From the NCBI GenBank assembly GCA_030429625.1, contig JAUIFA010000005.1:1-64000 (forward strand): a stretch of DNA of 64,000 nucleotides. Reading direction: 5' to 3'. Positions 49,849-60,439 of the stretch are shown piece after piece. A program made the translations under genes and the position numbers. The first letter of the stretch is position 1. Every line of letters starts with the position of its first letter. The DNA is from Alphaproteobacteria bacterium. GTDB lineage: Bacteria; Pseudomonadota; Alphaproteobacteria; Rickettsiales; UBA8987. The notes beneath the pieces were generated by a model. It saw only the letters and a list, made by a program, of their open reading frames with translations, was not told the origin of the DNA and searched no databases.

Positions 49849-51123
49849 ATGATAGCACTGACAATAATTTTCATAATTTTACTCATCTGTATTTCAGCCT
49901 TTTTTTCCAGTTCTGAGACAGGGCTGACAGGCTCTTCTCGTGCAAAAATTCATAAATTGAAAATGGAAGGAAACAAAAAAGCCGAAATTGTGGGTAAGCT
50001 ACGTGAGGATAAGGATCGTCTCATCGGCACCATATTGCTGGGGAATAATGCGGTAAACATTGCTGCTACCATCTTAGCCACCAATCTGACAGTCAAATTA
50101 TATGGATCCGATTATAACGAATTTGTTTTGACAACAATTATGACCTTAGTGATATTAATTTTCGCAGAAGTTATCCCTAAAACCTACGCATTTAATAATG
50201 CAGAGCGGGTGGCATTATTGGTTGCCCCAATTTTTAATATATTGGTTATTGTGCTGTACCCCATCACTAAAGCAGTACAGATTTGTTCGGATATAATAAT
50301 AAAATGTATTACTCCTAAAAACAAAACATACGAAGATTACGAGGATATGGAGGGAGTTGATGTTCTGCGTGGAGCCATTGAAGTGCATCATGATGAAGGG
50401 TCGGTGGTCAAGGACGATCGGGATATGCTTGGCAGTATACTTGATCTTGCGGATACGGAAGTAGGTGAGATTATGATTCACCGTAAGGAAATGCAAACAT
50501 GCGACGTTTCTATGAGCAATGCTGAAATTGTGGAATATATGCTCAGTACACCATATACACGGATTCCTTTCTGGGAAAATGAACCGGACAATATCATTGG
50601 GGTGATGCACAGCAAATATCTTATGCGTGCTTTGCGCAATCATGAAGGTGATGTGGATGAGATGGACATGCGTTCCATTATGAGAGAGCCATGGTTTGTG
50701 CCGGAAAATAGAAATTTGAAAGAACAGTTACAGGCTTTTCGTGATTCTAATAATCATTTTGCTTTTGTGGTGGACGAATACGGTGCGTTACAAGGCATGT
50801 TAACGCTCGAAGATATTATTGAAGAAATCGTTGGACAGATTGAAGAAGAGCCAGAAAGAGGGGATATCATTTCCCGTGATATTGAAGAAACCGAAGACGG
50901 CATGTATATTGTAGACGGGCAGATTTCTATCCGTGATTTAAACCGTGCATTGGACTGGAATCTTTCGGATGAAGAGGCTTCAACCCTTGCAGGGCTTATC
51001 ATTTATGAAGCCAAACTGATTCCTGAAAAGGGTCAAAAATTCCACTTCAACGGCTATCATTTTGAGATTGTTGAAAAAATCCGAAATCAGATTACACGTG
51101 TTAAGGTAGGTTTGGTACAATAG
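49849..51123 (+). CDS. CorC/HlyC (DUF21-CBS) membrane protein
   Basis: The 424-aa protein has an N-terminal DUF21 transmembrane domain (about residues 1-190, with FFSSSETGLTGSSRAKIHKL), two CBS domains (about 205-330, ending GMLTLEDIIEEIVGQIEEEP) and a C-terminal CorC_HlyC domain (about 345-424). The family (CorB/CNNM) is linked to magnesium efflux or homeostasis. The neighbours give no further clue. Its stop directly abuts the stop of rnhA on the other strand. Confidence 0.9.
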   Translation: MIALTIIFIILLICISAFFSSSETGLTGSSRAKIHKLKMEGNKKAEIVGKLREDKDRLIGTILLGNNAVNIAATILATNLTVKLYGSDYNEFVLTTIMTLVILIFAEVIPKTYAFNNAERVALLVAPIFNILVIVLYPITKAVQICSDIIIKCITPKNKTYEDYEDMEGVDVLRGAIEVHHDEGSVVKDDRDMLGSILDLADTEVGEIMIHRKEMQTCDVSMSNAEIVEYMLSTPYTRIPFWENEPDNIIGVMHSKYLMRALRNHEGDVDEMDMRSIMREPWFVPENRNLKEQLQAFRDSNNHFAFVVDEYGALQGMLTLEDIIEEIVGQIEEEPERGDIISRDIEETEDGMYIVDGQISIRDLNRALDWNLSDEEASTLAGLIIYEAKLIPEKGQKFHFNGYHFEIVEKIRNQITRVKVGLVQ

Positions 51124-51561
51124 TTATTTGGCTTCGTCTGCTCCTTTGCAGGCAAGTTCATCGGCACGTTCGTTGCCTGGATTGCCATCATGACCCTTGA
51201 CCCATTGCCAGTTAATATCATGACCATTACACAGTTCATCAAGTTTTTTCCAAAGATCGTCGTTTTTCACATGTTTCTTGTTGGCCGTTTTCCATCCCTT
51301 TGCTTTCCAACCATCAATCCATTGCGTAATGCCGTCAATAATATATTTGCTGTCAGTATATAATACCACTTTGCATGGTTCTTTTAAGGTAGAGAGTGCC
51401 TCGATAACGGCAGTAAGCTCCATACGGTTGTTGGTGGTATCTTTTTGACTGCCATAGATTTCTTTTTTGTGACCATTATACCGTAGAATTGCGCCCCAGC
51501 CACCTGGACCAGGATTACCGGAACATGCTCCGTCTGTGTAGATAATTATTTCTTTTGTCAC
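51124..51561 (-). CDS. rnhA: Ribonuclease HI
   Basis: RNase HI (145 aa from GTG 51561) removes RNA from RNA-DNA hybrids. Catalytic acidic residues are in [34 protein letters not shown] and ERADELA, with the conserved His in GHDGNPGN. The GTG has AAGGGG eight bases upstream, but this ribosome site is the 3' arm of the rpmE terminator hairpin. An upstream ATG at 51579 would start in its loop. The gene ends where the CorC gene ends, on opposite strands. Confidence 0.93.
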   Translation of the reverse strand: MTKEIIIYTDGACSGNPGPGGWGAILRYNGHKKEIYGSQKDTTNNRMELTAVIEALSTLKEPCKVVLYTDSKYIIDGITQWIDGWKAKGWKTANKKHVKNDDLWKKLDELCNGHDINWQWVKGHDGNPGNERADELACKGADEAK

Positions 51562-51596
51562 AAAAAAAGCCCCTTGCATTGCTCAGGGGCTTTTTT
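51562..51596 (-). terminator. Rho-independent terminator after rpmE, overlapping the rnhA start region
   Basis: A 12-base perfect stem pairs 51563-51574 with 51585-51596 (GCCCC/GGGGC flanked by A and T runs), loop 51575-51584. Read leftward it follows rpmE and ends in a U-run. The same hairpin holds the rnhA ribosome site. The A and T flanks make it symmetrical, so it could stop transcription from both sides. Confidence 0.88.
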
Positions 51597-51623
51597 ATCA
51601 TAAGAATATTGAACTAACCAGTA

Positions 51624-51857
51624 TTAGTTCTTCTTTTTAGTGCCGATACTACCAAATTTATTATTGAATTTGGCAACTTTACCAACATTTTCATTCACAA
51701 ACGCACCGCCGCCTGTCCAGGCCGGGTGTGTGTTTGTATCAACGTCCAGCTGAAGAGTGTCACCTTCTTTGCCATAAGTTGAGAATGTTTTAAAAGATTC
51801 ACCGTTAGTCAATCTAACCGTAATCTCATGATAATCTGGGTGTATATTTGCTTTCAT
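51624..51857 (-). CDS. rpmE: 50S ribosomal protein L31, zinc-free form
   Basis: L31 (77 aa) sits at the subunit interface. Family segments [19 protein letters not shown] and [20 protein letters not shown] are visible. It contains no Cys at all, so it is the C-minus form that needs no zinc; many bacteria keep such a form for zinc-poor conditions. No zinc-containing paralogue is in the window. It precedes the terminator at 51562-51596. Confidence 0.93.
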   Translation of the reverse strand: MKANIHPDYHEITVRLTNGESFKTFSTYGKEGDTLQLDVDTNTHPAWTGGGAFVNENVGKVAKFNNKFGSIGTKKKN

Positions 51858-51925
51858 TTCTAACTCCGCAATATCACTAAGGAAAGGGGCTTTTACACCA
51901 TATATGTAACAGATGCAAGTGCTAA

Positions 51926-52717
51926 TTACATATTATAAAAATGGTTAATTGGACCATAACCACTGCCAATTGTGGGAGCGTGTTTGATGGCTTCTTGAAT
52001 ATAGTCATGAGCGGTTTTAACCGCACTGGGCAAAGCAATACCCTGCGCCATTTGTGCTGCAATAGCAGAGGCATAGCTGCAGCCGGTTCCATGGGTGCTG
52101 GTGGTTTCAATACGTGAGCTTTGCAAGGTAATAAGTTCATCCTCGTAAAAAAGAATATCAACCAGATTACTGTCTTGCAGATGTCCACCTTTTAACAAGA
52201 CAGATTCTGCGCCGGTGCGCGTTTTAATAACCTTTGCTGCGGCGCGCATTTCCTCAAAGTTTCGTATCTCCATCTGGGCAATAATTTCTGCTTCAGGGAT
52301 ATTGGGGGTCACAAGGGTACAGCCTTTGATAAAGCGCAATATCAGAGTTTCTATTGCGTCATCGTCAAGCAATTTTGCTCCTCCCTTGGCCACCATAACC
52401 GGGTCAATGATTCTTGGAATATCAGGAGTATGTCGTTCAATCATGTCTGCTGATGCTTCGATAATTTCTTGAGAATACATCATGCCGGTTTTGATTGCGT
52501 CTGCGCCAATATCAACCAATATAGCTTCAATTTGTTTGGCTACCAAATCAGGATCTATGGGATAAATATCAGTAACCTCTTGTGTGTTTTGCGCGGTAAT
52601 AGCCGTAATAGCTGTTGATGAATAGCCATTAAAGGCGCTCACGGTTTTTATATCCCCCTGAATACCTGCACCTCCTCCAGAATCGGATCCGGCGATAATA
52701 AGAACTCTTCCATCCAT
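51926..52717 (-). CDS. thiD: Hydroxymethylpyrimidine/phosphomethylpyrimidine kinase
   Basis: ThiD (263 aa) phosphorylates HMP and HMP-P for thiamine synthesis. N-terminal [18 protein letters not shown] and C-terminal [14 protein letters not shown] (the anion hole and catalytic Asp region shared with ribokinases) are diagnostic, with [11 protein letters not shown] in the centre. It follows glmM by 29 bases, so it is probably read from the ftsH-glmM transcript. Confidence 0.94.
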   Translation of the reverse strand: MDGRVLIIAGSDSGGGAGIQGDIKTVSAFNGYSSTAITAITAQNTQEVTDIYPIDPDLVAKQIEAILVDIGADAIKTGMMYSQEIIEASADMIERHTPDIPRIIDPVMVAKGGAKLLDDDAIETLILRFIKGCTLVTPNIPEAEIIAQMEIRNFEEMRAAAKVIKTRTGAESVLLKGGHLQDSNLVDILFYEDELITLQSSRIETTSTHGTGCSYASAIAAQMAQGIALPSAVKTAHDYIQEAIKHAPTIGSGYGPINHFYNM

Positions 52718-52746
52718 ATTTCCCCCTTTGTAAAATTACAACGGTT

Positions 52747-54096
52747 TTACGATGATTTAATAGCCTCAATAATGGTGTTTGCCACTTGTTCTGTCAACTT
52801 CGTGTCTTCGCTTTCGGTCATCACGCGGATAAGAGGTTCAGTGCCAGATTTGCGAATGAGTACCCGACCACCATCACCCAATGTATCTTCACCAGATTTG
52901 ATTGCCTCTTGAACCGATAATTTATCGAGAGGATCTTTCCCATTTTTATTATAGGAGACATTTTTTAATGTTTGTGGGTAGGGGGTGAAGGAATGCAATA
53001 ACTCACTGGCAGGCTTTTGGTGCGTTACAAGAATGGCCAATGCTTGCAGTGCTGCTAAAATCCCATCGCCAGTGGTGGTATAATCGCCGAAGATAATATG
53101 CCCTGATTGTTCTCCACCAAGATTGTAACCGCCTTCACGCATTTTTTCGATTACGTAACGATCACCAACATTGGCACGAATCAGCTCAATGCCGTTGTTT
53201 TTCAGCATTTTCTCCAGCCCAATGTTCGACATCACCGTTGCCACCAATGCGTTGCCGGAAAGCACGTCTCTTTCTTTAAAATACAATGCGATAGCGCCCA
53301 TAAGTTGATCGCCGTCAATCAACTGACCTTTTTCATCACAGAGGATAACACGATCTGCATCACCATCAAGCGCAATGCCTAAATCTGCCCCATGTTCCAG
53401 CACAGCCTCCTGAATAGATTCAGGATGCATCGATCCACACGCTTTATTAATGTTAAAACCATCAGGCTTGTTGGCCAAAATAACGACTTCCGCACCCAGT
53501 TCCCACAAAATGGTAGGGCCAAGCTTATAGCCCGCGCCATTGGCACAATCGATAACAATTTTTAATCCATCCAGACGGCATCGGCGCGGGAAGGTGGCTT
53601 TTACATATTCAATATAACGCCCTTGAGCATCATCCAGACGGTGGGCACGACCCAATTTATCTGAAGGGGCAAGATAGGATGTTAAATCACCTTCCATCAT
53701 TGCTTCAATTTCTTGTTCTACTTCGTCGGAAAGTTTGTTTCCGCGTCCGTCAAAAAATTTAATTCCGTTATCGTGATAGGCATTGTGAGAGGCAGAGATC
53801 ATCACACCCATATCTGCCCGTAGCGAACGGGTCAGCATGGAAATGGCTGGGGTAGGGATGGGGCCAACCAATGTCACATTCATCCCCATAGAGATAAAGC
53901 CGCTGGTTAAGGCTGGTTCAAGTAAATAGCCAGAAAGCCTTGTGTCTTTACCAATAACCACACGGTGACTGCGTTTTGGGTCTTTGCTAAAATACGCACC
54001 GGCGGCCATACCCACACGCAAAATTGTCTGTGCGTCCATAGGGTTTTCGTTAGCCTTGCCACGGATGCCGTCTGTTCCAAAATATTTGCGTGACAT
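52747..54096 (-). CDS. glmM: Phosphoglucosamine mutase
   Basis: GlmM (449 aa) converts glucosamine-6-phosphate to glucosamine-1-phosphate, feeding UDP-GlcNAc for peptidoglycan and lipid A. The phosphoserine motif ISASHN gives Ser103. The metal loop [13 protein letters not shown] and the C-terminal phosphate-binding [12 protein letters not shown] are present. It lies 2 bases after ftsH, the order seen in many bacteria. Confidence 0.97.
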   Translation of the reverse strand: MSRKYFGTDGIRGKANENPMDAQTILRVGMAAGAYFSKDPKRSHRVVIGKDTRLSGYLLEPALTSGFISMGMNVTLVGPIPTPAISMLTRSLRADMGVMISASHNAYHDNGIKFFDGRGNKLSDEVEQEIEAMMEGDLTSYLAPSDKLGRAHRLDDAQGRYIEYVKATFPRRCRLDGLKIVIDCANGAGYKLGPTILWELGAEVVILANKPDGFNINKACGSMHPESIQEAVLEHGADLGIALDGDADRVILCDEKGQLIDGDQLMGAIALYFKERDVLSGNALVATVMSNIGLEKMLKNNGIELIRANVGDRYVIEKMREGGYNLGGEQSGHIIFGDYTTTGDGILAALQALAILVTHQKPASELLHSFTPYPQTLKNVSYNKNGKDPLDKLSVQEAIKSGEDTLGDGGRVLIRKSGTEPLIRVMTESEDTKLTEQVANTIIEAIKSS

Positions 54097-54098
54097 TA

Positions 54099-56057
54099 TT
54101 ATTCACCGTCTTTGTCTGTATCTTCAGACTTTTTTGTTTTCTTTGTTGGTTTTTTCGCTGCCGGTTTTTTGTCTTTCTCATCCCTATGAGTTTTTGGCAG
54201 GGATGATTTTACGGTTTTGGACTTTTTCTTTTCGTCCTTACCATTTTTCTTAATGTCTTTTCCCGCCAACAGGTCGTTGATTTCATCTCCGCTAAGGGTT
54301 TCATATTCCAACAAAGCTTTAGCCAATTTATGCAGATCATCAATATGTTCTTTTAATATTTTATTGGCAAGATCCATCCCGGACTGTACCAATATCTTGG
54401 TTTCTTTATCAATCAAATTAGCAGTGTCTTCAGAAGCCGCACTGCCCCGGCCTGCAGAATAACCAAGGAACGGTTCTGGGTTATCATCACCATGAAATAC
54501 TGGGCCAATTTTATCACTCATCCCCCAGCTTGCCACCATGTTTTTAGCCATACGGGTGGCATATTGGATGTCTGAGGAGGCACCGCTGGTCACTTTTTCA
54601 TAGCCAAAAATAATTTCCTCTGCCACACGGCCACCCATGGCCATAGCAATATCGGCCTTAAGCTTTTCACGAGTAACAGACAGCCTGTCTTCTTCGGGCA
54701 GCCGCATCACCATCCCCAACGCTCTGCCACGTGGAATGATGGTGGCTTTATGAATCGGGTCACAAGCGGGAATATGTATGCCAACAAGGGCATGACCGGC
54801 TTCATGATAAGCCGTGAGTTCTTTTTCCTGATCACTCATCACCATGGATTTGCGTTCAGATCCCATCATGACCTTGTCTTTGGCATCTTCCATCTCTTGC
54901 ATGGTAACAACTTTCTTGTCACGACGAGCAGCCAATAATGCCGCTTCATTAACCAAATTGGCCAAATCTGCCCCAGCAAAGCCAGGTGTTCCACGAGCAA
55001 TCACCTTTAAATCTACATCAGGAGATAGCGGGGTTTTACGGGTATGAATACCAAGAATCAATTCACGGCCTTTAACATCTGGCAATTGCACCACCACCTG
55101 TCTGTCAAAACGACCCGGACGCAATAGAGCAGGGTCAAGCACGTCTGGACGGTTGGTTGCTGCCACAATAATCACGCCTTCATGGCCATCAAACCCATCC
55201 ATTTCTACCAAAAGCTGGTTAAGGGTTTGTTCACGTTCGTCATTGCCGCCGCCAAAACCCGCACCACGGTGACGGCCCACAGCATCAATCTCGTCAATAA
55301 AAATGATACAAGGAGCATTTTTGCGTCCTTGTTCAAACATATCGCGCACACGGCTAGCACCCACACCAACAAACATTTCAACAAAATCTGAACCAGAAAT
55401 GCTAAAAAATGGCACTTGTGCCTCGCCTGCAATGGAACGCGCAAGCAAGGTTTTACCTGTACCTGGAGAGCCGGTCAGCAATACCCCTTTAGGAATCTTT
55501 CCGCCAAGCTTCTGAAATTTAGCGGGTTCTTTCAAGAAATCCACAATCTCAGAAAGTTCTTCCTTGGCTTCGTCAATACCTGCCACATCGTCAAAGGTTA
55601 CAATACCATGATGTTCCGTCATCAGCTTTGCACGGGATTTACCAAAGCCCATTGCGCCGCCGCCACCTTTGCCACCACCTTGCATCTGGTTCATAATAAA
55701 CAACCACACAAACACAATGATAACGATAGTGATGATGGTTTCAATGATGGAACCGATAAATTGAGAACTGGTATCTGGACGGCGTGCTTCAAATTTCACG
55801 CCTTCTTTTTCCAGCCGATTAATCAGATCCGGATAATCCGGTGCATAGGTTACAAAATGTGAGTTGTTTGACGTTACATAATAAATATCTCTGCCTTCAA
55901 TGGAGGCTTTTGTTACTTCGCCCGCACTGACTTGGGATAAAAAGTCAGAAAATGGAACTTCATGACCACCTGCTTTGTCGGTAACAGAGCTAAAAATGGT
56001 CAATACCACCAAGAAAATAAGTGTCCATATGATTAGGTTTTTAGCGATTCCGTTCAC
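54099..56057 (-). CDS. ftsH: ATP-dependent zinc metalloprotease FtsH
   Basis: FtsH (652 aa) is the membrane AAA+ protease for quality control and, in E. coli, LpxC turnover. Two membrane helices frame the periplasmic domain (about residues 8-22 and 108-125). Walker A is TGSPGTGKT, Walker [10 protein letters not shown], the second region of homology [19 protein letters not shown], and the zinc site HEAGH. A C-terminal Lys/Glu/Pro-rich tail (about 595-652) is longer than in E. coli and probably disordered. It lies 50 bases after tilS. Confidence 0.97.
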   Translation of the reverse strand: MNGIAKNLIIWTLIFLVVLTIFSSVTDKAGGHEVPFSDFLSQVSAGEVTKASIEGRDIYYVTSNNSHFVTYAPDYPDLINRLEKEGVKFEARRPDTSSQFIGSIIETIITIVIIVFVWLFIMNQMQGGGKGGGGAMGFGKSRAKLMTEHHGIVTFDDVAGIDEAKEELSEIVDFLKEPAKFQKLGGKIPKGVLLTGSPGTGKTLLARSIAGEAQVPFFSISGSDFVEMFVGVGASRVRDMFEQGRKNAPCIIFIDEIDAVGRHRGAGFGGGNDEREQTLNQLLVEMDGFDGHEGVIIVAATNRPDVLDPALLRPGRFDRQVVVQLPDVKGRELILGIHTRKTPLSPDVDLKVIARGTPGFAGADLANLVNEAALLAARRDKKVVTMQEMEDAKDKVMMGSERKSMVMSDQEKELTAYHEAGHALVGIHIPACDPIHKATIIPRGRALGMVMRLPEEDRLSVTREKLKADIAMAMGGRVAEEIIFGYEKVTSGASSDIQYATRMAKNMVASWGMSDKIGPVFHGDDNPEPFLGYSAGRGSAASEDTANLIDKETKILVQSGMDLANKILKEHIDDLHKLAKALLEYETLSGDEINDLLAGKDIKKNGKDEKKKSKTVKSSLPKTHRDEKDKKPAAKKPTKKTKKSEDTDKDGE

Positions 56058-56107
56058 GTATTCTGTCCTTACATTATGTCAAAAAGTGCTTCAACATACC
56101 AAGCAAA

Positions 56108-57397
56108 TTATATAGCTGCAAGGAGTTTTGACGGCAGAAAATCACAATCAATGGCTTCCTTTGGGCATTGTTCAGTATAATAATTGATATGGGGTATGGA
56201 GAGGATATTTTCAACCCCATCCGACGATATTTTCTTAATTATAGGCAAACTGTATAAAACCGATTTAGGAAATGTGGTAGGATACTGAAAATTATCCAGA
56301 GATTTTAGGTTGTTTTCTGAGAGAGAGGCTGCCAGACATTGTCCTAAATTTTTATCTAGGCGGATAGCAAATCGATTGTCCCACACTGTTTTTTCTATAA
56401 TTTCCTTTTCATTAGCAAGGCACGATCTTTCCCGAACAAAAATCACATTATTCTTATGTGATTCGATCTTGCCGCCATGAAGTGTTGCTCCGGTAAAATC
56501 ATCCTCAATAATTTTGCCGTGAAGATTTAGGAGCTTTTCCATGCGGGGAATTTCATCTCTATTGCCAACAGAAAGCAAACATTCTTTTAGCAAGCGTAAC
56601 TGGATTTCTTCCGGCACGCTCATAAATTCAGTAATATTCAGGGTAATATAGCCCTGATCATGAAGCGTCACGCATGAAGTGGCGGCCTGTTGGGTGAAAT
56701 GTTCAAGTGCCTCTTTAACCCGTTGCATGGATTTGGCCGTATTTAAAATACGAGACGTGACGATGTTTTCCTCTTCCCCTGAAAACCGCCATAGCAAAGA
56801 CCGTAATTTATTACGTTTATAATAGGTATTGTCATTGGTAGGGTCTTCAATCCAGTCGATACTATTCTCTTCAAGATAGGAAATTAGTTCGTTCTTGTTC
56901 ACATTCAGTAGGGGGCGCATTATGTTTATACCATTGAATGTCGATAGCATTTCCATAGCACAAAGCCCGTCTACCCCGCTGCCTCTTTCAAGACGCATAA
57001 GAAAAGTCTCGATCTGATCGTCAGCATGATGGGCAATAAGCAGGTGAGTAATATTGTTGTGTTTACAATATTCTTCAAGCAGCCCATAACGAATCTTGCG
57101 TGCCTCTTCCATAATATTAGCATCGGGCTTAGAGCCTGCATGTGTTAGAATATGGTGAGGTACGGCAAGATTACGTGCCCACTTGGCCACGGTCTGGGCT
57201 TCATCTTTCGATTCATTGCGAAAATTATGATCTACCGTTAAGGCAATCATCTCCACTTTCTTATCGGCTGCCCAAAGCTTTGTTAGATGCAGTAAGGCCA
57301 TACTGTCCGCACCACCGGAAACTGCCACTGCCACCTTTTTGGGCAACGCGTTTTTACAAAGACTGTCAACAGAATAAAAAAAATTTTCTACGAGCAT
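56108..57397 (-). CDS. tilS: tRNA(Ile)-lysidine synthetase
   Basis: TilS (429 aa) adds lysine to C34 of tRNA-Ile(CAU) so it reads AUA. The PP-loop VAVSGGADSMALL and the conserved HHADDQIETFLMRLERGSG are present at the N-terminus; the N-terminal catalytic domain ends around residue 215 and a divergent C-terminal domain follows. It overlaps cpoB by 10 bases and precedes ftsH, the common tilS-ftsH linkage. Confidence 0.94.
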   Translation of the reverse strand: MLVENFFYSVDSLCKNALPKKVAVAVSGGADSMALLHLTKLWAADKKVEMIALTVDHNFRNESKDEAQTVAKWARNLAVPHHILTHAGSKPDANIMEEARKIRYGLLEEYCKHNNITHLLIAHHADDQIETFLMRLERGSGVDGLCAMEMLSTFNGINIMRPLLNVNKNELISYLEENSIDWIEDPTNDNTYYKRNKLRSLLWRFSGEEENIVTSRILNTAKSMQRVKEALEHFTQQAATSCVTLHDQGYITLNITEFMSVPEEIQLRLLKECLLSVGNRDEIPRMEKLLNLHGKIIEDDFTGATLHGGKIESHKNNVIFVRERSCLANEKEIIEKTVWDNRFAIRLDKNLGQCLAASLSENNLKSLDNFQYPTTFPKSVLYSLPIIKKISSDGVENILSIPHINYYTEQCPKEAIDCDFLPSKLLAAI

Positions 57398-58110
57398 TTA
57401 AGTTTTCTAATTTCTTCACGAGCACGGCTAAGAATCCGCAAGGATGCAGAAGAATCATTACTTAACAATTGGTTATAGGTGATGCAGGCTTCTTCATCCT
57501 TGCCCATCTCACGCAATGACATTGCCAGCTTTAATAAATTATCTGACGATTTATTTCCCTGTGGGAATTTTTCATAGCCCTTGAGGAAAGTCATGGATGC
57601 TTTTTCAAATTCACGACGGGCATAGTAGGATTCGCCCAACCAATAGTATACATTGTCCAGCAATTTATGTTCGGGATAATGATCAACAAAGCGTAAGAAC
57701 AAGTCTTCTGCCTTGAGATAATCTTTTTCCCGTATTTTTAGCAATGCATCCTTATATAAATCTTCAGGATTTTCTACCGGAATAGAGGAAACAATCGGGT
57801 TAGCCAAGTTTTGTGAAGCAGGAGTGCTTAACCCATTATTTTGGCTTGAAAGAGAGTATTCCAGACGTTCCACTTTTGCGGTTAGCTGCTTTATATCTTC
57901 TTCCAGACTGGAAAGTCGCGATTCGTACGCTGAATTATCTTCTTTTGTACTCGTCGGAATATTAGAAACATCTCCACGATAGACAGCCTGTTCAAGTGTA
58001 TGTATGCGTATGCGCATTTGGCGTAATTCATTACTTTCACTATTTTGCGCCCATGCCTGTGATGAAATAAGCAATAACAACACAACCAAAACATATAAAG
58101 TATGTTTCAT
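57388..58110 (-). CDS. cpoB: Cell division coordinator CpoB (YbgF)
   Basis: The ATG at 58110 after GGGAGAGAG gives 240 aa; the longer frame from 58125 adds five residues. CpoB links Tol-Pal constriction with peptidoglycan synthesis in the periplasm. The signal peptide ends SQAWA, a short coiled coil follows (about 20-90), then TPR repeats (DALLKIREKDYLKAEDLF, LGESYYARREFEKA, ending SLREMGKDEEACITYNQLL). It lies 78 bases after pal and overlaps tilS by 10 bases. tolQRAB are not in the window. Confidence 0.9.
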   Translation of the reverse strand: MKHTLYVLVVLLLLISSQAWAQNSESNELRQMRIRIHTLEQAVYRGDVSNIPTSTKEDNSAYESRLSSLEEDIKQLTAKVERLEYSLSSQNNGLSTPASQNLANPIVSSIPVENPEDLYKDALLKIREKDYLKAEDLFLRFVDHYPEHKLLDNVYYWLGESYYARREFEKASMTFLKGYEKFPQGNKSSDNLLKLAMSLREMGKDEEACITYNQLLSNDSSASLRILSRAREEIRKLKCS

Positions 58111-58188
58111 AATTCTCTCTCCCAACAGACTTTAACAACCAACCAGATTTCTATAAAAGAAGTTAGCCAGTATTTTAGACGCGTACTG

Positions 58189-58734
58189 TTAATTTACAAC
58201 AGTCACACCTCTACGATTTTTACTCCATGCTGCTTCATTTGAACCAAGATATTCAGGATGTTCTTTGCCGTAACTAATGGTTTTGATCCGACTAGACTCA
58301 ACTCCCTGAGAAATAAGATAATTTTTGACCGAGTTGGCACGTTTTTCACCAAGGGCAAGGTTGTATTCTCTTGTGCCTCTTTCATCACAATGGCCTTCTA
58401 TTGTAATTGTAATAGAAGGATGTTGTATCAACCATTGTGCCTGACGTTTGAGTGTTTGGCTGGAGAGGGTGGTAATTTGAGCGCTGTTAAAATCAAAGAA
58501 CACACGGTCACCAATATTAGCAACAAGGTCATCTTGTGAACCAGCGGCATAATTCCCTAAATCACCCGATTCAAATCCGCCATTTGCCCCGTAATTATTC
58601 CCAGTGCCTTGCGAACCATCTTGGGTAACTCCATCTTCTGTGGTAACAATACCATCTCCAATGTTCTCACCATCACTACACGCAGTGAGCAATGAAATTG
58701 TCAGCAATACCACAAGAATCTTTTTAAATGACAT
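58189..58734 (-). CDS. pal: Peptidoglycan-associated lipoprotein Pal
   Basis: Pal (181 aa) anchors the outer membrane to peptidoglycan during division. The lipobox LLTAC ends the signal peptide (Cys19). A Gly/Asn-rich disordered linker follows, then the OmpA-like domain with TIEGHCDERGTREYNLALGEKRA spread as GHCDERGTREYN and GEKRANSVKNYL, and the C-terminal NRRGVTVV. AAGGAGA ribosome site. Length is typical (E. coli 173 aa). Confidence 0.95.
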   Translation of the reverse strand: MSFKKILVVLLTISLLTACSDGENIGDGIVTTEDGVTQDGSQGTGNNYGANGGFESGDLGNYAAGSQDDLVANIGDRVFFDFNSAQITTLSSQTLKRQAQWLIQHPSITITIEGHCDERGTREYNLALGEKRANSVKNYLISQGVESSRIKTISYGKEHPEYLGSNEAAWSKNRRGVTVVN

Positions 58735-58753
58735 TATATTTCTCCTTATACCT

Positions 58754-58773
58754 TCTTCTCAAGTCTTCTCAAG
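58754..58773. repeat. Tandem 10-base repeat in the pal leader
   Basis: TCTTCTCAAG occurs twice without a gap (58754-58763 and 58764-58773), in the untranslated leader about 20 bases before the pal start. Its short length makes slippage the likely cause. Confidence 0.7.
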
Positions 58774-58787
58774 ACCATATAGGGTTT

Positions 58788-58816
58788 TGTATAACATAAT
58801 CTAGGAGGACTGTAAA
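58788..58816 (-). promoter_or_regulatory. Candidate promoter for pal-cpoB
   Basis: On the minus strand, TTTACA (58816-58811) and TATACA (58793-58788) are 17 bases apart, about 54 bases before the pal ATG and just downstream of the rplQ terminator. The matches are 5/6 and 4/6. Confidence 0.5.
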
Positions 58817-58834
58817 TACATATAGCAACCGCAT

Positions 58835-58866
58835 AAAAAAAGAGCCGTAAAACGACTCTTTTTATT
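58835..58866 (-). terminator. Rho-independent terminator after rplQ
   Basis: Ten-base arms at 58838-58847 and 58852-58861 pair with one G-U, loop of 4. Read leftward it ends in a U-run and closes the ribosomal operon. A and T flanks on both sides would let it work in either direction. Confidence 0.85.
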
Positions 58867-58893
58867 TTATTTCTGCATCGGAAAAAGAATGAA

Positions 58894-59328
58894 TTATGCA
58901 GCATCTTCTGCATCAAGAGCGGCTTGTTCTTCTGCCACACGTGCCCGATCATTCTTTCCTTTGGCTTCCACATCACGGTCGACAAATTCAATGACCGCCA
59001 TTGCTGCGGAATCACCAAAACGGAAACCATTCTTAAGTACACGAGTGTAACCGCCATTGCGTTCTTTATAGCGTTCAGCAATCACTGTGAATAATTTATT
59101 GACCAGTTCTTTATCTGCTACAACAGAAAGAGCCTGACGACGTGCATGTAAATCACCACGCTTGCCAAGAGTCACAAGTTTTTCAACGATAGGGCGCAAC
59201 TCTTTAGCTTTAGGAAGAGTTGTACGGATTTGTTCATGTTCGATCAAAGACGTACACAGATTTCTAAACAAAGACTTTCTGTGGCTACTGGTTCTGCCTA
59301 ATTTACGACCGCTTATACCGTGACGCAT
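58894..59328 (-). CDS. rplQ: 50S ribosomal protein L17
   Basis: L17 (144 aa) begins [20 protein letters not shown], the canonical start, and includes [17 protein letters not shown] and the family segment [15 protein letters not shown]. The final about 25 residues are an acidic and Ala-rich tail beyond E. coli L17 (127 aa). It is the last gene of the ribosomal run, 35 bases after rpoA and followed by a terminator. Confidence 0.97.
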   Translation of the reverse strand: MRHGISGRKLGRTSSHRKSLFRNLCTSLIEHEQIRTTLPKAKELRPIVEKLVTLGKRGDLHARRQALSVVADKELVNKLFTVIAERYKERNGGYTRVLKNGFRFGDSAAMAVIEFVDRDVEAKGKNDRARVAEEQAALDAEDAA

Positions 59329-59363
59329 TGTATTGCTCCTTCTTGTGCCTTATGGCAATATTG

Positions 59364-60389
59364 TTAATTATATGGATCTTCGTGTCGTTTAGCCAATTCC
59401 TCAATGTTTTCAGGCGGCCAATCTTCTACTTCCATACCAAAGCGCAATCCCATTTCAGAAAGCACTTCTTTAATTTCGTTAAGTGATTTACGTCCAAAGT
59501 TTGGTGTTTTTAGCATTTCGGCTTCAGTCTTGCGCACAAGATCACCAATATAGACAATATTATCATTTTTCAAGCAGTTGGCTGAACGTACAGAAAGTTC
59601 AAGCTCTTCGACTTTACGAAGAAGATTTTTGTTAAATGACAATTCTTCAATTTCTTCTTCTGCTGGCATATCTACTTCTTCAAAATTAATGAAGAGTTGC
59701 AGTTGGTCTTGAATGATACGGGCAGAAAAAGCTACCGCATCTTCAGGAGTCACCGCGCCATTAGTTTCAATGGTAAGAACCAGCTTGTCGTAGTCGGTAA
59801 ACTGCCCCACACGACTATCAAGAATTTTATAGCTTACACGTTTCACCGGACTGTACAAAGCATCTACAGGGATAATGCCAATGGGAGCATCTTCTTGCTT
59901 GTGTTGGTTGGCGGGGATATAACCTTTACCAGTGTCAATGATAAGCTCCATATTAAACTCAGCATTTTTTTCCAACGTGCAGATAATAGCATCTTTATCG
60001 ATAATTTCAGTGTCTGCGTTGGTTTCAATCATCTCCGCTGTTACCACACATGGGCCTTTTGCTTTGATGTAAGCACGTTGTCTTTCTGGGTTATGAGATT
60101 TGATAGCCAAAGACTTTACGTTTAATACAATGTCCGTTACATCTTCGCGCACACCAGGAACCGAAGTAAATTCATGAAGAGCATTGTCAATCTTAATAGC
60201 AGTAACTGCTGCACCTTGAATGGAAGAAAGCAACACGCGACGAAGGGCATTTCCTAACGTCAAGCCATAGCCTTTTTCCAAAGGCTCAACCGTAATTTCT
60301 GCCTTGTTAGCATTGTCTTTGTTGTTAGCAATCTCAATAGTTGAAGGTTTGATTAACTCATTCCAGTTTTTTGCGATTATTGTGCTCAT
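59364..60389 (-). CDS. rpoA: RNA polymerase subunit alpha
   Basis: RpoA (341 aa) nucleates the polymerase and contacts promoter UP elements and activators. The N-terminal domain has [21 protein letters not shown] (given in parts: [24 protein letters not shown]), and the C-terminal domain has [12 protein letters not shown] and [17 protein letters not shown], the DNA-binding helix pair. Its location between rpsK and rplQ is universal in proteobacteria. Confidence 0.98.
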   Translation of the reverse strand: MSTIIAKNWNELIKPSTIEIANNKDNANKAEITVEPLEKGYGLTLGNALRRVLLSSIQGAAVTAIKIDNALHEFTSVPGVREDVTDIVLNVKSLAIKSHNPERQRAYIKAKGPCVVTAEMIETNADTEIIDKDAIICTLEKNAEFNMELIIDTGKGYIPANQHKQEDAPIGIIPVDALYSPVKRVSYKILDSRVGQFTDYDKLVLTIETNGAVTPEDAVAFSARIIQDQLQLFINFEEVDMPAEEEIEELSFNKNLLRKVEELELSVRSANCLKNDNIVYIGDLVRKTEAEMLKTPNFGRKSLNEIKEVLSEMGLRFGMEVEDWPPENIEELAKRHEDPYN

Positions 60390-60439
60390 AGTTAAGTAGC
60401 CTCTTTACGTGCTGGATTTATGTAAAATATTTCGTTTAA

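Noticed and set aside
51562-51579. ATG at 51579 as the rnhA start
   Set aside because: It lies in the terminator loop with no good ribosome site, whereas GTG 51561 has AAGGGG at a good distance; not fully excluded.
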